Origin: Thermomicrobiales bacterium
GTDB lineage: Bacteria > Chloroflexota > Chloroflexia > Thermomicrobiales > UBA6265
Direction: 5' to 3'
NCBI GenBank assembly: GCA_030447415.1
Contig: JAUJOZ010000014.1
Span: forward strand, 48,766-112,765
Length of the DNA: 64,000 bases
The translations under genes were made by a program, and so were the position numbers. The notes beneath the pieces were generated by a model, which made no database searches, was not told the origin of the DNA, and was given only the letters and a program-made list of their open reading frames with translations. This document shows positions 53,497-62,098 of this stretch, in pieces; the stretch's first letter is position 1, and each line of letters opens with the position of its first letter.

Positions 53497-53673
53497 GAGG
53501 GCTATGGAACAAGGGCAACGCCGCGTTGTCGGGGCGCAGCATGCCATGCTCTGGTGCCCGGCTCCAATCCCGCGGCTGACGATCGGGCGTGGCAGACAGC
53601 GCTCCCAACAAGAACCGGGGCGGGCGCGAGTCCGTCGGCACCTTGGCCCTTGTAGCTGACCCAGGAGGCGATG

Positions 53674-54870
53674 ATGCCGATCTACCACACGCTCGGGCGG
53701 ATCCCGCCGAAGCGGCACACCCAGTTCCGGCGGCCAGACGGCAGCCTCTATGTCGAGGAGGTCTTCGGCACGCACGGCTTCTCGGGCAATGAGTCAATCC
53801 TCTACCACCTCAACTCGCCGGCCCGCATCGTCGACATCGGGTTCGAGCCGGCGACGCCACCGGAGGTTTGGCACCCCGGTGGCCAGCACCACCACCACTT
53901 CAAGACGGCCGAGGTGCCAGCCGGTGGCGACGCGGTGTCGGCGCGGGTCTGTCTAATGTTCAACGACGACGTCACCTGGTCGCTCTCGCGGCCAACCGAG
54001 CAAATGCCGTACTTCTACCGCAACGGCCTGGCGGACGAGCTCTACTTCGTCCATGAGGGGAGCGGAACGCTGCGCTCCGTCTTCGGTGCTCTGCCCTACG
54101 GCTCCGGCGACTACCTAGTGATCCCGCGGGGGACGACGTATCGGCTGGAGCTGGGTGAGGGACCACACCGGCACCTGGTGCTGGAGAGCTTCGGCCAGAT
54201 CGAGACTCCCAAGCGCTACCGGAATTACTACGGCCAGCTGATGGAGAACGCGCCATTCACGCAGCGCGACATCCGGCGACCGGGAGAGCTGGAGACGCAC
54301 GACGAGCGGGGCGAGTTCGAAGTCCGGCTCAAGCTCCGCGACGGCGTCACCTGCTACGGGCTCGACTATCACCCCTTCGACGTCGTCGGCTGGGACGGCT
54401 ACGTTTACCCATGGGCGTTGAACATCGCCGACTTCGAGCCGATCACCGGCCGAGTTCACCAGCCGCCGCCGGTCCATCAAACGTTCGAGGGGCCGAACTT
54501 CGTCGTCTGCTCGTTCGTGCCGCGCAAGTTCGACTACCACCCGTTGGCAATTCCGGCACCGTATCACCACTCGAACGTCGACAGCGAAGAGGTCATGTAC
54601 TACGTCAACGGCAACTTCATGAGCCGACGGGGCGTCGAGATCGGCAGCATCACCTTGCACCCACGCGGCATCCCGCACGGACCGCACCCGGGGGCCGCCG
54701 AGGCGAGCATCGGCAAGGACGGGACGGAAGAGCTGGCGGTGATGATGGACACCTTCCGCCCGCTCAAGCTGACGGTCGCCGCCCGGACCTACGACGACGC
54801 CCGCTACCCGTTCTCCTGGCTCGAGGAGCCGGGCGCCAAGCGCTTCCAGGGCTCGGATTCGATGGGCTGA
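53674..54870 (+). CDS. hmgA: homogentisate 1,2-dioxygenase
   Basis: A 398-residue Fe(II) dioxygenase that opens the aromatic ring of homogentisate to maleylacetoacetate. The start at ATG 53674 (not 53671) is 5 nt from AGGAGG. Motifs of the bacterial short HGD family are visible: MPIYHTLGRIPPKRHTQFRR, ELYFVHEGSGTLRSVFGALP, LVIPRGTTYRLEL, YHHSNVDSEEVMYYVNGNF and ITLHPRGIPHGPHPG. The His of YHHSN, the Glu of EEVMYY and the His of IPHGPH are the predicted ligands. It completes the HPPD/HGD/FAH trio; no maleylacetoacetate isomerase is nearby. Confidence 0.92.
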   Translation: MPIYHTLGRIPPKRHTQFRRPDGSLYVEEVFGTHGFSGNESILYHLNSPARIVDIGFEPATPPEVWHPGGQHHHHFKTAEVPAGGDAVSARVCLMFNDDVTWSLSRPTEQMPYFYRNGLADELYFVHEGSGTLRSVFGALPYGSGDYLVIPRGTTYRLELGEGPHRHLVLESFGQIETPKRYRNYYGQLMENAPFTQRDIRRPGELETHDERGEFEVRLKLRDGVTCYGLDYHPFDVVGWDGYVYPWALNIADFEPITGRVHQPPPVHQTFEGPNFVVCSFVPRKFDYHPLAIPAPYHHSNVDSEEVMYYVNGNFMSRRGVEIGSITLHPRGIPHGPHPGAAEASIGKDGTEELAVMMDTFRPLKLTVAARTYDDARYPFSWLEEPGAKRFQGSDSMG

Positions 54871-55093
54871 CGGTCGAGCGCCTCTCGGGCGGCAACTACC
54901 GGGATGATGTCGCGCCAGAACCGGCGCGGCGTCCGCTCGTGGGTGCTCGGCATCGTGATGATCCCCGGCGCCGGTCGCTCGACGCCTCCGACGTCGCCGA
55001 AGGAGGGGAAGGGAGCCCCGCGCGTGGCTGGCGGCGCAGGCTGGGGCACGGACGCCGGGGTGGGATGCCCACCCCCGGCGTCCCTGGCGGGGA

Positions 55094-56152
55094 CTAGGTG
55101 CGGCGCCGGCGGCCGACCGCCACCAGCGCGATGGTGGCGAAGCCGCCGGCCAGCAGGAGCGGGAGGAGCCCAGGACCCGCCGTGCCGGCGGCGACCCCGG
55201 TCCCGGTGTTGGGAAGCCGGCCGACGGATGGCCGGGGGGTGGCGCTCGGCTTGGGGCTGGCGCTGGGCGCCGGGGTCGGGTCGGCGCTTCCAGCGGGGAG
55301 GTTGAACCACTCGCAGGCGATCTCAGCCCCGTCCTCCACGCCGAGGAGCGTGATCCCGGTGTCGCCGGGGACGTAGTTCACCGGCTCGCCGTTGGCGTCA
55401 GTGCACTGCACGTCGAAGGCGTCGTAGCCGGCGGGCATCTCCTCGGAGACGCCGATGTCACCCGGCAGGTCGGCGGCGAAGAGTGGGAAGGATGCCACGC
55501 CGTTCCCATCCGTCGTCCCGCCGACCCCGTTATCGGTGCCCGCGGCGAAGACGGTGAAACCGACCCCGGCCTGGGGATGCGCACGGCAGGTGTCGTCGTC
55601 CTTGCCATCCCACCCCTTGGGGCAGGCGTACTTCTGGATCGTGAGGGAGCCGTCTTCGCCCGCGCCGGGGTCACCGCCGGGATCGCCGCTCGTCGGGACG
55701 AAGTACCACTCGCAGGTGACGAAGGCGTCCGCCGCCAGATCGGCAAACGTGATGCCTGACTCGATTGCCCCATATTGCTGTGAGCAAGCGATAAAGGCCG
55801 ACTCATACCCTGCGGGCGGGGTCATGGCGACGTTGATAGTGCCGCCCCCCAGAGCAGAGAGGGAAAGGCTGGCGACCCCATCCGCGTCCGTGGTAGCGCC
55901 AACCCCGTTGTCCTGCCCGGCGGCAGCGGCGGTATAGCTCACTCCCGCCAGGGGCGTGGCGCGGCATGGGTCATAGTCCTCCCCGGTGAACCCGGGTGGA
56001 CAGGCGTAGGCGTAGATGACGATCGAGCCCGTGGTGCCCTCCTGCGCGGCGGCGGACGGTGCCAGCACCGCCGTTGCGGCAAGCATCAACGCCACCCCGA
56101 TCAAGAGGCCGAGTCCGTATCGCGCCTGGTTCATGGTCGTTCCTTTCTTCAT
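55094..56152 (-). CDS. LPxTG-type surface protein with two SpaA-like repeats
   Basis: A 352-residue exported protein. Residues 7-38 are a signal peptide (YGLGLLIGVALMLAATAVLA, cleaved after SAAAQ). Two homologous beta domains of about 115 residues follow (SIVIYAYACPPGFTGEDYDP and SLTIQKYACPKGWDGKDDDT), each with paired Cys and 'GVxATTDxxGVASxxL', as in prealbumin-like Cna-B or SpaA folds. The C-terminus has a Pro/Ser/Thr linker, LPNTGTG, a hydrophobic helix (GLLPLLLAGGFATIALVAVG) and RRRRT: a sortase sorting signal. Two starts are possible, ATG 56152 and ATG 56134, each with its own AAGGA. Confidence 0.75.
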   Translation of the reverse strand: MKKGTTMNQARYGLGLLIGVALMLAATAVLAPSAAAQEGTTGSIVIYAYACPPGFTGEDYDPCRATPLAGVSYTAAAAGQDNGVGATTDADGVASLSLSALGGGTINVAMTPPAGYESAFIACSQQYGAIESGITFADLAADAFVTCEWYFVPTSGDPGGDPGAGEDGSLTIQKYACPKGWDGKDDDTCRAHPQAGVGFTVFAAGTDNGVGGTTDGNGVASFPLFAADLPGDIGVSEEMPAGYDAFDVQCTDANGEPVNYVPGDTGITLLGVEDGAEIACEWFNLPAGSADPTPAPSASPKPSATPRPSVGRLPNTGTGVAAGTAGPGLLPLLLAGGFATIALVAVGRRRRT

Positions 56153-56302
56153 CGTCGTTCCTTGAGGGGCGTATCTGGCCCCCCAGGCGGTGACCGAGAT
56201 GCTCGGTCGCTGGATGTGCTCAGCCGTCCTGGCACGAAACGACTGGCGTGCAGCCAGGCAACGGCGGCGGTCAGCCTGGATCCTCGTCTCGAGTCCAGAG
56301 GA

Positions 56303-56524
56303 CTAGGTCTCGCGGGTCGGAAGCGCGGGCCGTTCGGGGGCCCGGAGTTGTTCCCCCATGCGGACCAGCGCCATCCCGACGACCCGCCGTACGGCAGGGG
56401 GCCGACCGACCCGAGGGCGATCGGCCGCGGCCGTCAGCGCCCGGCGCTGCACCTGGAGCTGTTTCTCCCGCTGGACGCTGGTGGCCAGGCTTCGGTGGAG
56501 TTCGTACTGAAACAACAAGTCCAT
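56303..56524 (-). CDS. small hypothetical protein
   Basis: A 73-residue basic protein from ATG 56524, with AAAGG about 8 nt upstream. It reads MDLLFQYELHRSLATSVQRE, then LQVQRRALTAAADRPRVGRP. The pattern of an N-terminal amphipathic helix and an Arg-rich tail is common in small Actinobacteria and Thermomicrobia proteins, without known function. Confidence 0.5.
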   Translation of the reverse strand: MDLLFQYELHRSLATSVQREKQLQVQRRALTAAADRPRVGRPPAVRRVVGMALVRMGEQLRAPERPALPTRET

Positions 56525-56822
56525 GACGCAACCTTTCGGGTAGTCGGGTTTGGGGACCCGGCAGTCTTCATGGCCCCCGGCGTCATCGGCCTGGGGACGT
56601 GGTGCTCGCCACGATCCTGACTCTAGGGAGCCGGGCCGTGCGGAGCATCGCCAGAGGTACTTAATCCCGCTGGTGAATCACACTCGCCGGCGGGTGGTTA
56701 ACGGCCAAGGTCGTTAGCCAGGAGTGCGTAATCAGACCGCACCGGGGGGAGCGCCCCGCTGAGGACGGATGCGAGTTGATCGGGTCGGTGGCGTGGTGGC
56801 TGGGGGTTGGGGCTACGGGGCC

Positions 56823-59495
56823 TCAGGCCAGGCCGTGCTCGACGGCAAAGCGCGTCGCCGCCTCACGGGAGCTGACGCCGAGCTTGTTGTAAATGCGACG
56901 CAGGTGAGCGTTGACGGTGTTGGGGCTGAGGTAGAGCCGCCCGGCGACCTGGGCGCTGGTCAGGCCGGTCGCCACGAGGCGCAGCACCTCGACCTCCCGC
57001 CCGCTCAGCCCGGCGGGGTAGGCGGGCGCGTCGGCTTGACCGGGGTGCGCTGCGTCCGCTGGAGCCTGGGCGACCGCCGTGGCGAGCGCAGCGGCCTCGG
57101 CGACCGCCGCCTCGGGTGGCAGCGCGGCGCCCGCCGCCGAGGCGGCGTCAAACCCCTCGTCCCCGAGCGCGGCGCGAGCGGCGGCGCGGGCCCGATCCTG
57201 CCCCGCGCGGATGCCGGGATCCTCGTGGAAGTCAAAGCCTTGACGCGTGGCGTCGGCGGCCCCGAATAGCCGCGCTGCCTGCCCCGGCTGCCCGCGGACA
57301 GCGGCGAGGCTTGCCACCCCGGCCAGGCACTCGGCCACCCACATCTCGTCCGTTCCGCGGCCGAGGGTCTCCCGGTAGCGCCTTGCGGCCGCCGCGTCGT
57401 CGCCTCGACGCCGGTCCACATCCGCCAGCGCCAGCAGCACCCAGGCCGCCTCCCATTCGTTCCCCACCTCACGGTTCAGGGTCAGCGCCTCCTCCAGCAG
57501 GGCTTCCGCCCGCGCAGGCGCGTCTTGGCCGTGGGCCACCAATCCCAGCTCCGCAAGCGCGTTCGCCGTCCAGACCTTGTCCCCCGCCGCCCGGCGTAGC
57601 TCCAGCGCCTCGGTAAAGAGGGCCGCGGCTCGGTCGTAGTCGCGGCGGAATCGCGCAATGATCCCGAGGCTGTGGAGCGCGAGCGCGACACCTGGTGCGT
57701 CGCCGATCCGTCGCCTGATTGCCAGGCTCTCTTCGGCGAGCCCGACGGCCCGCTGGTAGTCGCCTAGGAGACCAACCAGCAGCCCGGCCGCAAGGAGCGC
57801 CTTGGCACGTGTCTCGTCACGGACCAGCCCGTCTCTTGCCAGGGCCCGCTCCAGCCACCGTTTCCCCTCACTCGCGAAGCCGCGGTCATACCAGAACAGC
57901 CCAAGTGCCCCACTCAGCCGGAGGCCCAGCTCCGGCTCGCCTGCGGCCTCGAGCCAGGCGAGCGCGGCTCGGAGGTTGGCATGCTCCGCATCCAGCCGGC
58001 CCAGCCACGGTCCCTGCCCGGTGGCCAGCATCGCCTGCTCGGCCGCCTCGGCCAGCGCGAGGTAGTACGCCGCGTGCCGCCATCGGGTCGCCTCCAGCTC
58101 GTCGCTCGCCGCCAGGCGCTCCAGCCCGTACTCCCGGATCGTTTCCAGCATCCCGAGGCGCGGGCCGGCCGCCTCGTCGCCGTCCGCCGCCGCCCGCTGC
58201 AGCAGGCTCTTGGCGACCAGCGAGGCGACCCCCTCCAGGACGTCGAGGCCGACATCACCGGCCCCAACCGCCTCCGCCGCCTCGAGCGTGAACCCGCCGG
58301 TGAAGACGGCCAGGCGCCGGAAGAGGACCTGCTCCTCCGAGGTGAGCACGTCGTGGCTCCAGGCGATGGCGGCCCGCATCGTCCGCAGCCGGGTGGGCAG
58401 GTCCCGCGCGCCGCCGGTCAGCAGCGGCAGCCGCTGCTCCAACCGGACCAGCAGCGCCGGCGGGGATAGGACCCGGATCCACGCCGCGGCCAGCTCGATG
58501 GCGAGCGGCAGCCCGTCGAGGTGGCGGCAGATCTCGGCGACGGCCGCCGCGTTCTCGGCGGTGAGGACGAAGGTGGGGTCCGCGGCGCGCGCCCGCTGGA
58601 CGAAGAAGGCCACCGCCGCGGAGTCCTCCAACGTGGCCGGGGGCAGCACCCGCCCCGTGGCTGGCAGCGCCAGGGGCTCCACCGGGAAGACGTGCTCGGC
58701 CCGCAGGCGCAGCGGCTCCCGGCTGGTGGCCAGGAGTTTCAGTCCCGGGGCGCGTTCCAGCAGCTCCGCCAGCTGTGGCGCCACCTCCACCACCTGCTCG
58801 AGGTTGTCCAGCACCAGCAGCAGTGCCCGCCCGCGCAGGACCCCCGTCAGTCCGTCGAGGACCGGCCGGTCGGTCACGTCCCGCACTCCCAGCGCCTGGG
58901 CAATGGCCGACAGCACGAGGTCGGGATCGCGGATCGGCGCGAGGGGCACCACGCCGACGCCGTCCGGGAAGGCGTCCGCCAGATCAGCGGCCACCGCCAA
59001 GGCCAGCCGGGTCTTGCCCACGCCGCCGGGACCCGTCAAGGTGAGCAGGCGGACCTCGGGGCGGCGGAGGAGCGTCGTGCCCTCGACCAGCTCCCGCTCC
59101 CGCCCCACCAGCGGGGTCGGGGACAGCAGGAGGGAGGTGGCCTCGTGGTGCCGCCCAGGCGGCACAACCAACCCGGCTGTGCGCCGGCGTGGGAGGGGGT
59201 CCCAGCCGGCCACCGCTACGGGAGCTGGGCGCGGGTCTCTGACCTGATCGACCCGGAGGGTCACCGGTCGCCCGTGCCCCACCCGGTAGCGAGTCAAGGC
59301 GGCCGGTTCGATCCGATAGGCTCGGCCCTGCTTGGTCGCAGCCAGCTCACCCCGGGCGATCGCCCGGCGGATGGTCCGTTCGTTGACCCCCAGCGCCGCC
59401 GCGGCCTCGGCCGCGGATAGGACACCGGACAGCGCCGGCGTGTCCGGTGTCCCGGCCCGTCCGCTCTCCGCACCTTCCGCAGCCTGCCAGCCCAT
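56823..59495 (-). CDS. LuxR-family ATPase regulator with an extra N-terminal HTH
   Basis: An 890-residue regulator (Met at 59495; the open frame extends to 59660 through a tandem-repeat region). Residues 22-70 form an excisionase-like HTH ([20 protein letters not shown], then [20 protein letters not shown]). Residues about 110-380 are an NB-ARC/STAND ATPase: [11 protein letters not shown], Walker [17 protein letters not shown], Walker [21 protein letters not shown] and [13 protein letters not shown]. Residues 480-800 are TPR repeats. Residues 825-890 are a LuxR HTH ([20 protein letters not shown], then [20 protein letters not shown]). It is a signal-integrating activator; inducer and targets are unknown. 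Confidence 0.85.
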   Translation of the reverse strand: MGWQAAEGAESGRAGTPDTPALSGVLSAAEAAAALGVNERTIRRAIARGELAATKQGRAYRIEPAALTRYRVGHGRPVTLRVDQVRDPRPAPVAVAGWDPLPRRRTAGLVVPPGRHHEATSLLLSPTPLVGRERELVEGTTLLRRPEVRLLTLTGPGGVGKTRLALAVAADLADAFPDGVGVVPLAPIRDPDLVLSAIAQALGVRDVTDRPVLDGLTGVLRGRALLLVLDNLEQVVEVAPQLAELLERAPGLKLLATSREPLRLRAEHVFPVEPLALPATGRVLPPATLEDSAAVAFFVQRARAADPTFVLTAENAAAVAEICRHLDGLPLAIELAAAWIRVLSPPALLVRLEQRLPLLTGGARDLPTRLRTMRAAIAWSHDVLTSEEQVLFRRLAVFTGGFTLEAAEAVGAGDVGLDVLEGVASLVAKSLLQRAAADGDEAAGPRLGMLETIREYGLERLAASDELEATRWRHAAYYLALAEAAEQAMLATGQGPWLGRLDAEHANLRAALAWLEAAGEPELGLRLSGALGLFWYDRGFASEGKRWLERALARDGLVRDETRAKALLAAGLLVGLLGDYQRAVGLAEESLAIRRRIGDAPGVALALHSLGIIARFRRDYDRAAALFTEALELRRAAGDKVWTANALAELGLVAHGQDAPARAEALLEEALTLNREVGNEWEAAWVLLALADVDRRRGDDAAAARRYRETLGRGTDEMWVAECLAGVASLAAVRGQPGQAARLFGAADATRQGFDFHEDPGIRAGQDRARAAARAALGDEGFDAASAAGAALPPEAAVAEAAALATAVAQAPADAAHPGQADAPAYPAGLSGREVEVLRLVATGLTSAQVAGRLYLSPNTVNAHLRRIYNKLGVSSREAATRFAVEHGLA

Positions 59496-59560
59496 GACCT
59501 CGGTAGCATGACCTACTCGGCTAGCCGGGACAAGGGGATGCACCGTTGCCACCGCCATGG

Positions 59561-59614
59561 CCATCCCAGCCGCCCGACGCCATTCCGCAGCCGCCCGACG
59601 CCATTCCGCGACCG
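59561..59614. repeat. 21-bp tandem repeat upstream of the LuxR-ATPase gene
   Basis: CCATTCCGCAGCCGCCCGAC-type units recur about 2.6 times in succession (59561-59579 slightly shorter, 59580-59600, then a partial copy). In the upstream open frame they read [14 protein letters not shown]. They lie in the probable promoter region of the regulator. Confidence 0.6.
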
Positions 59615-59749
59615 AGCGGCCGCGCGAAGCGTGCGGAGCTGTCGCGGTGTCGGCGGCCACGTGTCACCGCAGCCTCGTGCCGCCGTGGTGATGGGACACC
59701 CCACAACGGCGTGGAGAGGTCGCGATTCGACGGATCTCTTAGTAGCACA

Positions 59750-59771
59750 AGCCCGCGCTCATACGCGGGCT
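59750..59771 (-). terminator. hairpin downstream of the tyrosine integrase
   Basis: AGCCCGCG (59750-59757) pairs exactly with CGCGGGCT (59764-59771) around a 6-nt loop. It lies about 130 bp beyond the integrase stop, past the tRNA fragment. A short T-containing sequence follows on the minus strand. Confidence 0.45.
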
Positions 59772-59801
59772 GGTGGAGGGGTTAGAACGGGTCGGAGGGT
59801 C

Positions 59802-59828
59802 GGTGCCGGAGGGGGGATTCGAACCCTT
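59802..59828 (-). other. tRNA 3'-end fragment, probable attachment site
   Basis: On the minus strand the sequence reads GGGTTCGAATCCCCCCTCC followed by GGCACC: a T-arm with the universal GTTCGAATC loop and an acceptor strand. No anticodon arm or D-arm precedes it, so only the 3' end is present. It lies 78 bp from the stop of the tyrosine integrase. This is the classic structure of attL/attR made by an integrase that targets a tRNA gene. I cannot name the tRNA from this fragment. Confidence 0.6.
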
Positions 59829-59905
59829 CGCCGGAATAACGGCATTCCGACGCGGTTTTGGCGGGTCAGAAATGGCCGATGGTGACAATCTGGTGACGAC
59901 GTGGC

Positions 59906-61057
59906 TTATGCCTGGCGCTCGGTCGCCTCGTCGGCGTCGCCCGCGGCCTCGATGGCGGCGTCGAGCCGGTCGGCGGCGTGGCGCTGCATGTCCGCGGCGA
60001 CGTGCGAGTAGAGATCCAGCGTCATCTTGATGTCGCTGTGCCCCAGCCGCTCCTGGACGACCTTGGGGTGTTCTCCGTTGGCGAGCATCAGCGTTGCGCA
60101 CGTGTGCCGCAGGTCGTGGAACCGGATGGGCGGTACGCCGGCGCGCTCGATCAGTTGCTTGAAGCGGCGGGCCAGGCTGTTTGGGTGCAGTGGGCCGCCA
60201 GTCTGATTGGGGAACACGAGGTCCCGGTCGTCGAAGGCCGGACCGGCGGCGAGGCGAGCTTCGAGGTGGCGGACGCGGTGCCGGCGCAGGTGCTCCACCG
60301 CCGTCGCCGGCAGCGCGATCTGGCGCCGCCCGCTGGCGGTCTTGGGCTCGCCGACCACCAACCGGCTGTCGGCGCCGCGGCTCATCGTTCGGCGGACGGC
60401 AAGGGCGCCGCGGTCGAGGTCGAGGTCGGCCCAGCGCAGCCCGAGCAGTTCGCCCCGGCGCATCCCGGTCAGCAGCGCCAGGCGCCAGAGGGCTTCGAGG
60501 TCGTCGCTGCGGGCCGCAGCGCCCAGCACCGCGGCGACCTGCCGCGCATCCCACGTCTTGGCCTCCGGGTGCGCGGGGCGCGGCGGGTCCACGGCGTCGG
60601 TCACATTGCGGGCGAGCAGCCCCCACCGTACCGCCTGGTCGAGCGCCCGGTGCAGGACGCTGTGGATCTGGCGGACGGAGGTCGGCGAGAGACCGGCCGC
60701 CAGCCGGTCGGCGTAGAGCCGCTGCACGTCCGCCGCGCCCAGCTTGGCGAGCCGAACGTGGCCGAGCACCGGCAGGACGTGCAACCGAATGAGGTCGGCG
60801 TAGCGGCGGCGCGTGGACGGCCGCAATGTTGGCGCCGCGGCCTCCTGCCACCGGGCCAGGTACTCGCGCAGGGTGGTGCGGCCGGCGTCGACGAACCCGG
60901 TCTGCGCCGCCTGGATCGCTTCGGCGACGAGCCGCTCGACCTCGCGCTTCGTCGCCGCGGTGAGGCGCTTCCGCCGCCGCTTGCCCGTTACGGGGTCCGG
61001 CGGCAGATCGATGAGCGCCGTCCAGGAATCGCCGCGTTTGGTGATGTGTCCGCGCAT
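59906..61057 (-). CDS. tyrosine recombinase (integrase)
   Basis: A 383-residue phage-type integrase. Residues 1-55 are an arm-binding domain (SWTALIDLPPDPVTGKRRRK). Residues 60-150 are the core-binding SAM-like domain (TTLREYLARWQEAAAPTLRP). Residues 165-365 are the catalytic domain: Arg200 in TGMRRGELLGLRW, Lys239 in GEPKTASGRRQI, His314 and Arg317 in RFHDLRHTCATLML, His340 in LGHSDIKMTLDLY and Tyr350 as nucleophile. All catalytic residues are present. ATG 61057 precedes the HTH gene by 91 bp in the direction of transcription. It probably integrated the element at the tRNA 3' end at 59802. Confidence 0.93.
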   Translation of the reverse strand: MRGHITKRGDSWTALIDLPPDPVTGKRRRKRLTAATKREVERLVAEAIQAAQTGFVDAGRTTLREYLARWQEAAAPTLRPSTRRRYADLIRLHVLPVLGHVRLAKLGAADVQRLYADRLAAGLSPTSVRQIHSVLHRALDQAVRWGLLARNVTDAVDPPRPAHPEAKTWDARQVAAVLGAAARSDDLEALWRLALLTGMRRGELLGLRWADLDLDRGALAVRRTMSRGADSRLVVGEPKTASGRRQIALPATAVEHLRRHRVRHLEARLAAGPAFDDRDLVFPNQTGGPLHPNSLARRFKQLIERAGVPPIRFHDLRHTCATLMLANGEHPKVVQERLGHSDIKMTLDLYSHVAADMQRHAADRLDAAIEAAGDADEATERQA

Positions 61058-61148
61058 GGGTGGTTCTCCCGTGCTACCGTCGCGATGCCCACGCCGTTCG
61101 TTACTCGCCCGGCGGGGGCGTCCGGCGTCGTGGGGCGGCGTGCCCGCC

Positions 61149-61382
61149 TCACGGCGTGTTGCCGTGGTCCTCCTCCTCCTCCTCCTCCCTCCCCGGCTGC
61201 GGCGTGTAGCCGCGGGCCCGCAGGAACGCCACGAGGTCGTCCGGGCGGACGCGCCAGCCGGCCCGGTCGCCCATCAGGACGCCGTGCAACTCACCGTCGC
61301 GCAGCCAGCGCCGAACCGTCTGCCGATGGACCTGCAACCGCTCGCTGATGTCTTCGACCGTGAGCCACCGCACGTCCGCCAT
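61149..61382 (-). CDS. excisionase-like HTH protein
   Basis: A 77-residue protein from ATG 61382, with GGAG 8 nt upstream. It reads WLTVEDISERLQVHRQTVRR, then WLRDGELHGVLMGDRAGWRV and RPDDLVAFLRARGY, a MerR-type winged helix of the excisionase family, then an acidic tail (EEEEEE). It lies directly upstream of the integrase and is likely its directionality factor or a regulator. A promoter with TTGTCA and TATGAT (complement of 61442-61447 and 61420-61425, 16-bp spacer) precedes it. Confidence 0.75.
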   Translation of the reverse strand: MADVRWLTVEDISERLQVHRQTVRRWLRDGELHGVLMGDRAGWRVRPDDLVAFLRARGYTPQPGREEEEEEDHGNTP

Positions 61383-61419
61383 CACCGTCGCTCCACGTTC
61401 CCAAAGATTCCTATAGAAT

Positions 61420-61475
61420 ATCATAGCATACTCTGCCGTCATGACAAGTTGTAAACGGTATGATAATGTTTGAGA
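61420..61475. promoter_or_regulatory. divergent promoter region between excisionase and SWIM copy 2
   Basis: This is an AT-rich island. The minus-strand promoter uses -35 TTGTCA (complement of 61442-61447) and -10 TATGAT (complement of 61420-61425). On the + strand TTGTAA and the TATGATAAT stretch near 61460 suggest a second promoter for the SWIM gene. The layout matches that at 48605-48658. Confidence 0.5.
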
Positions 61476-61539
61476 ACGAACGAGGGACCGGGAGCCCCTC
61501 AATCCGGCGAGTAGCGGAAGCGCGAAGGGAGACACCACG

Positions 61540-61980
61540 ATGGCCACGACGATGATTCGGCGGCAGCGGACGGCAACCCCAGCGCGGTGGTAGGCGGCCC
61601 TCGCCCGCGCGCTTGCCGAGGGCGTCCAGGTCCGGCAGCTGGCCGGCTCCGGCGCCTGGATTGCCACCAGCGGTACGGACCGCGACACGGCCTACGGGCT
61701 CGACGTCACCAACGGCGTCGCCCACGGCTGCGACTGCCCGGCGGGTACCAACGGCGACCCGATCTGCAAGCACCGCGCCGCCTACTACTTCGCGGCCGGC
61801 CTGCTCGACCCGGTGCCGCCCACCCCAGCGGCGCCGCTCCTCGCGCTGTGCGGGGCACTCGACGGCGAGGGCGCCCGGACGGTGGCGATCCGAACCTTCC
61901 CCAGCCTCACCTGCCGCGTGATATGCACGACGTGCCCGAGTACCGCCGAGAGGGCGCCAGCGCTGCGGCCTGTGACCTAG
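61540..61980 (+). pseudogene. SWIM zinc-finger protein, copy 2, with an early amber codon
   Basis: The frame from ATG 61540 begins MATTMIRRQRTATPARW, then TAG (61591-61593), then AALARALAEGVQVRQLAGSG and VAHGCDCPAGTNGDPICKHR, AAYYFAAGLLD. This parallels copy 1 (MATTMVRPRPATPAQWQAAL) nearly residue for residue; the TAG replaces the CAG Gln codon of copy 1. The SWIM CxC-xn-CxH motif is intact. The second zinc knuckle is degraded (CTTCPSTAERA, only partial Cys pairs). It ends at TAG 61978-61980. Translation could restart only at a downstream site. It is divergent from the excisionase. Confidence 0.7.
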
Positions 61981-62098
61981 AGCGCTTGTGAGCCACCGGG
62001 ACGGTTTCCCGTCCGACACGGATCGCTGCGAGCGGAGCCGCCTCGCCCGTCGACGGCGCGTCGGGGTGGGTAGCCGTCTACGGGACTGCCGGCGCGGC

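Noticed and set aside
56668..56684. Another IS5-type end (CTGGTGAATC)
   Set aside because: Only ten matching bases and no partner end; likely chance.
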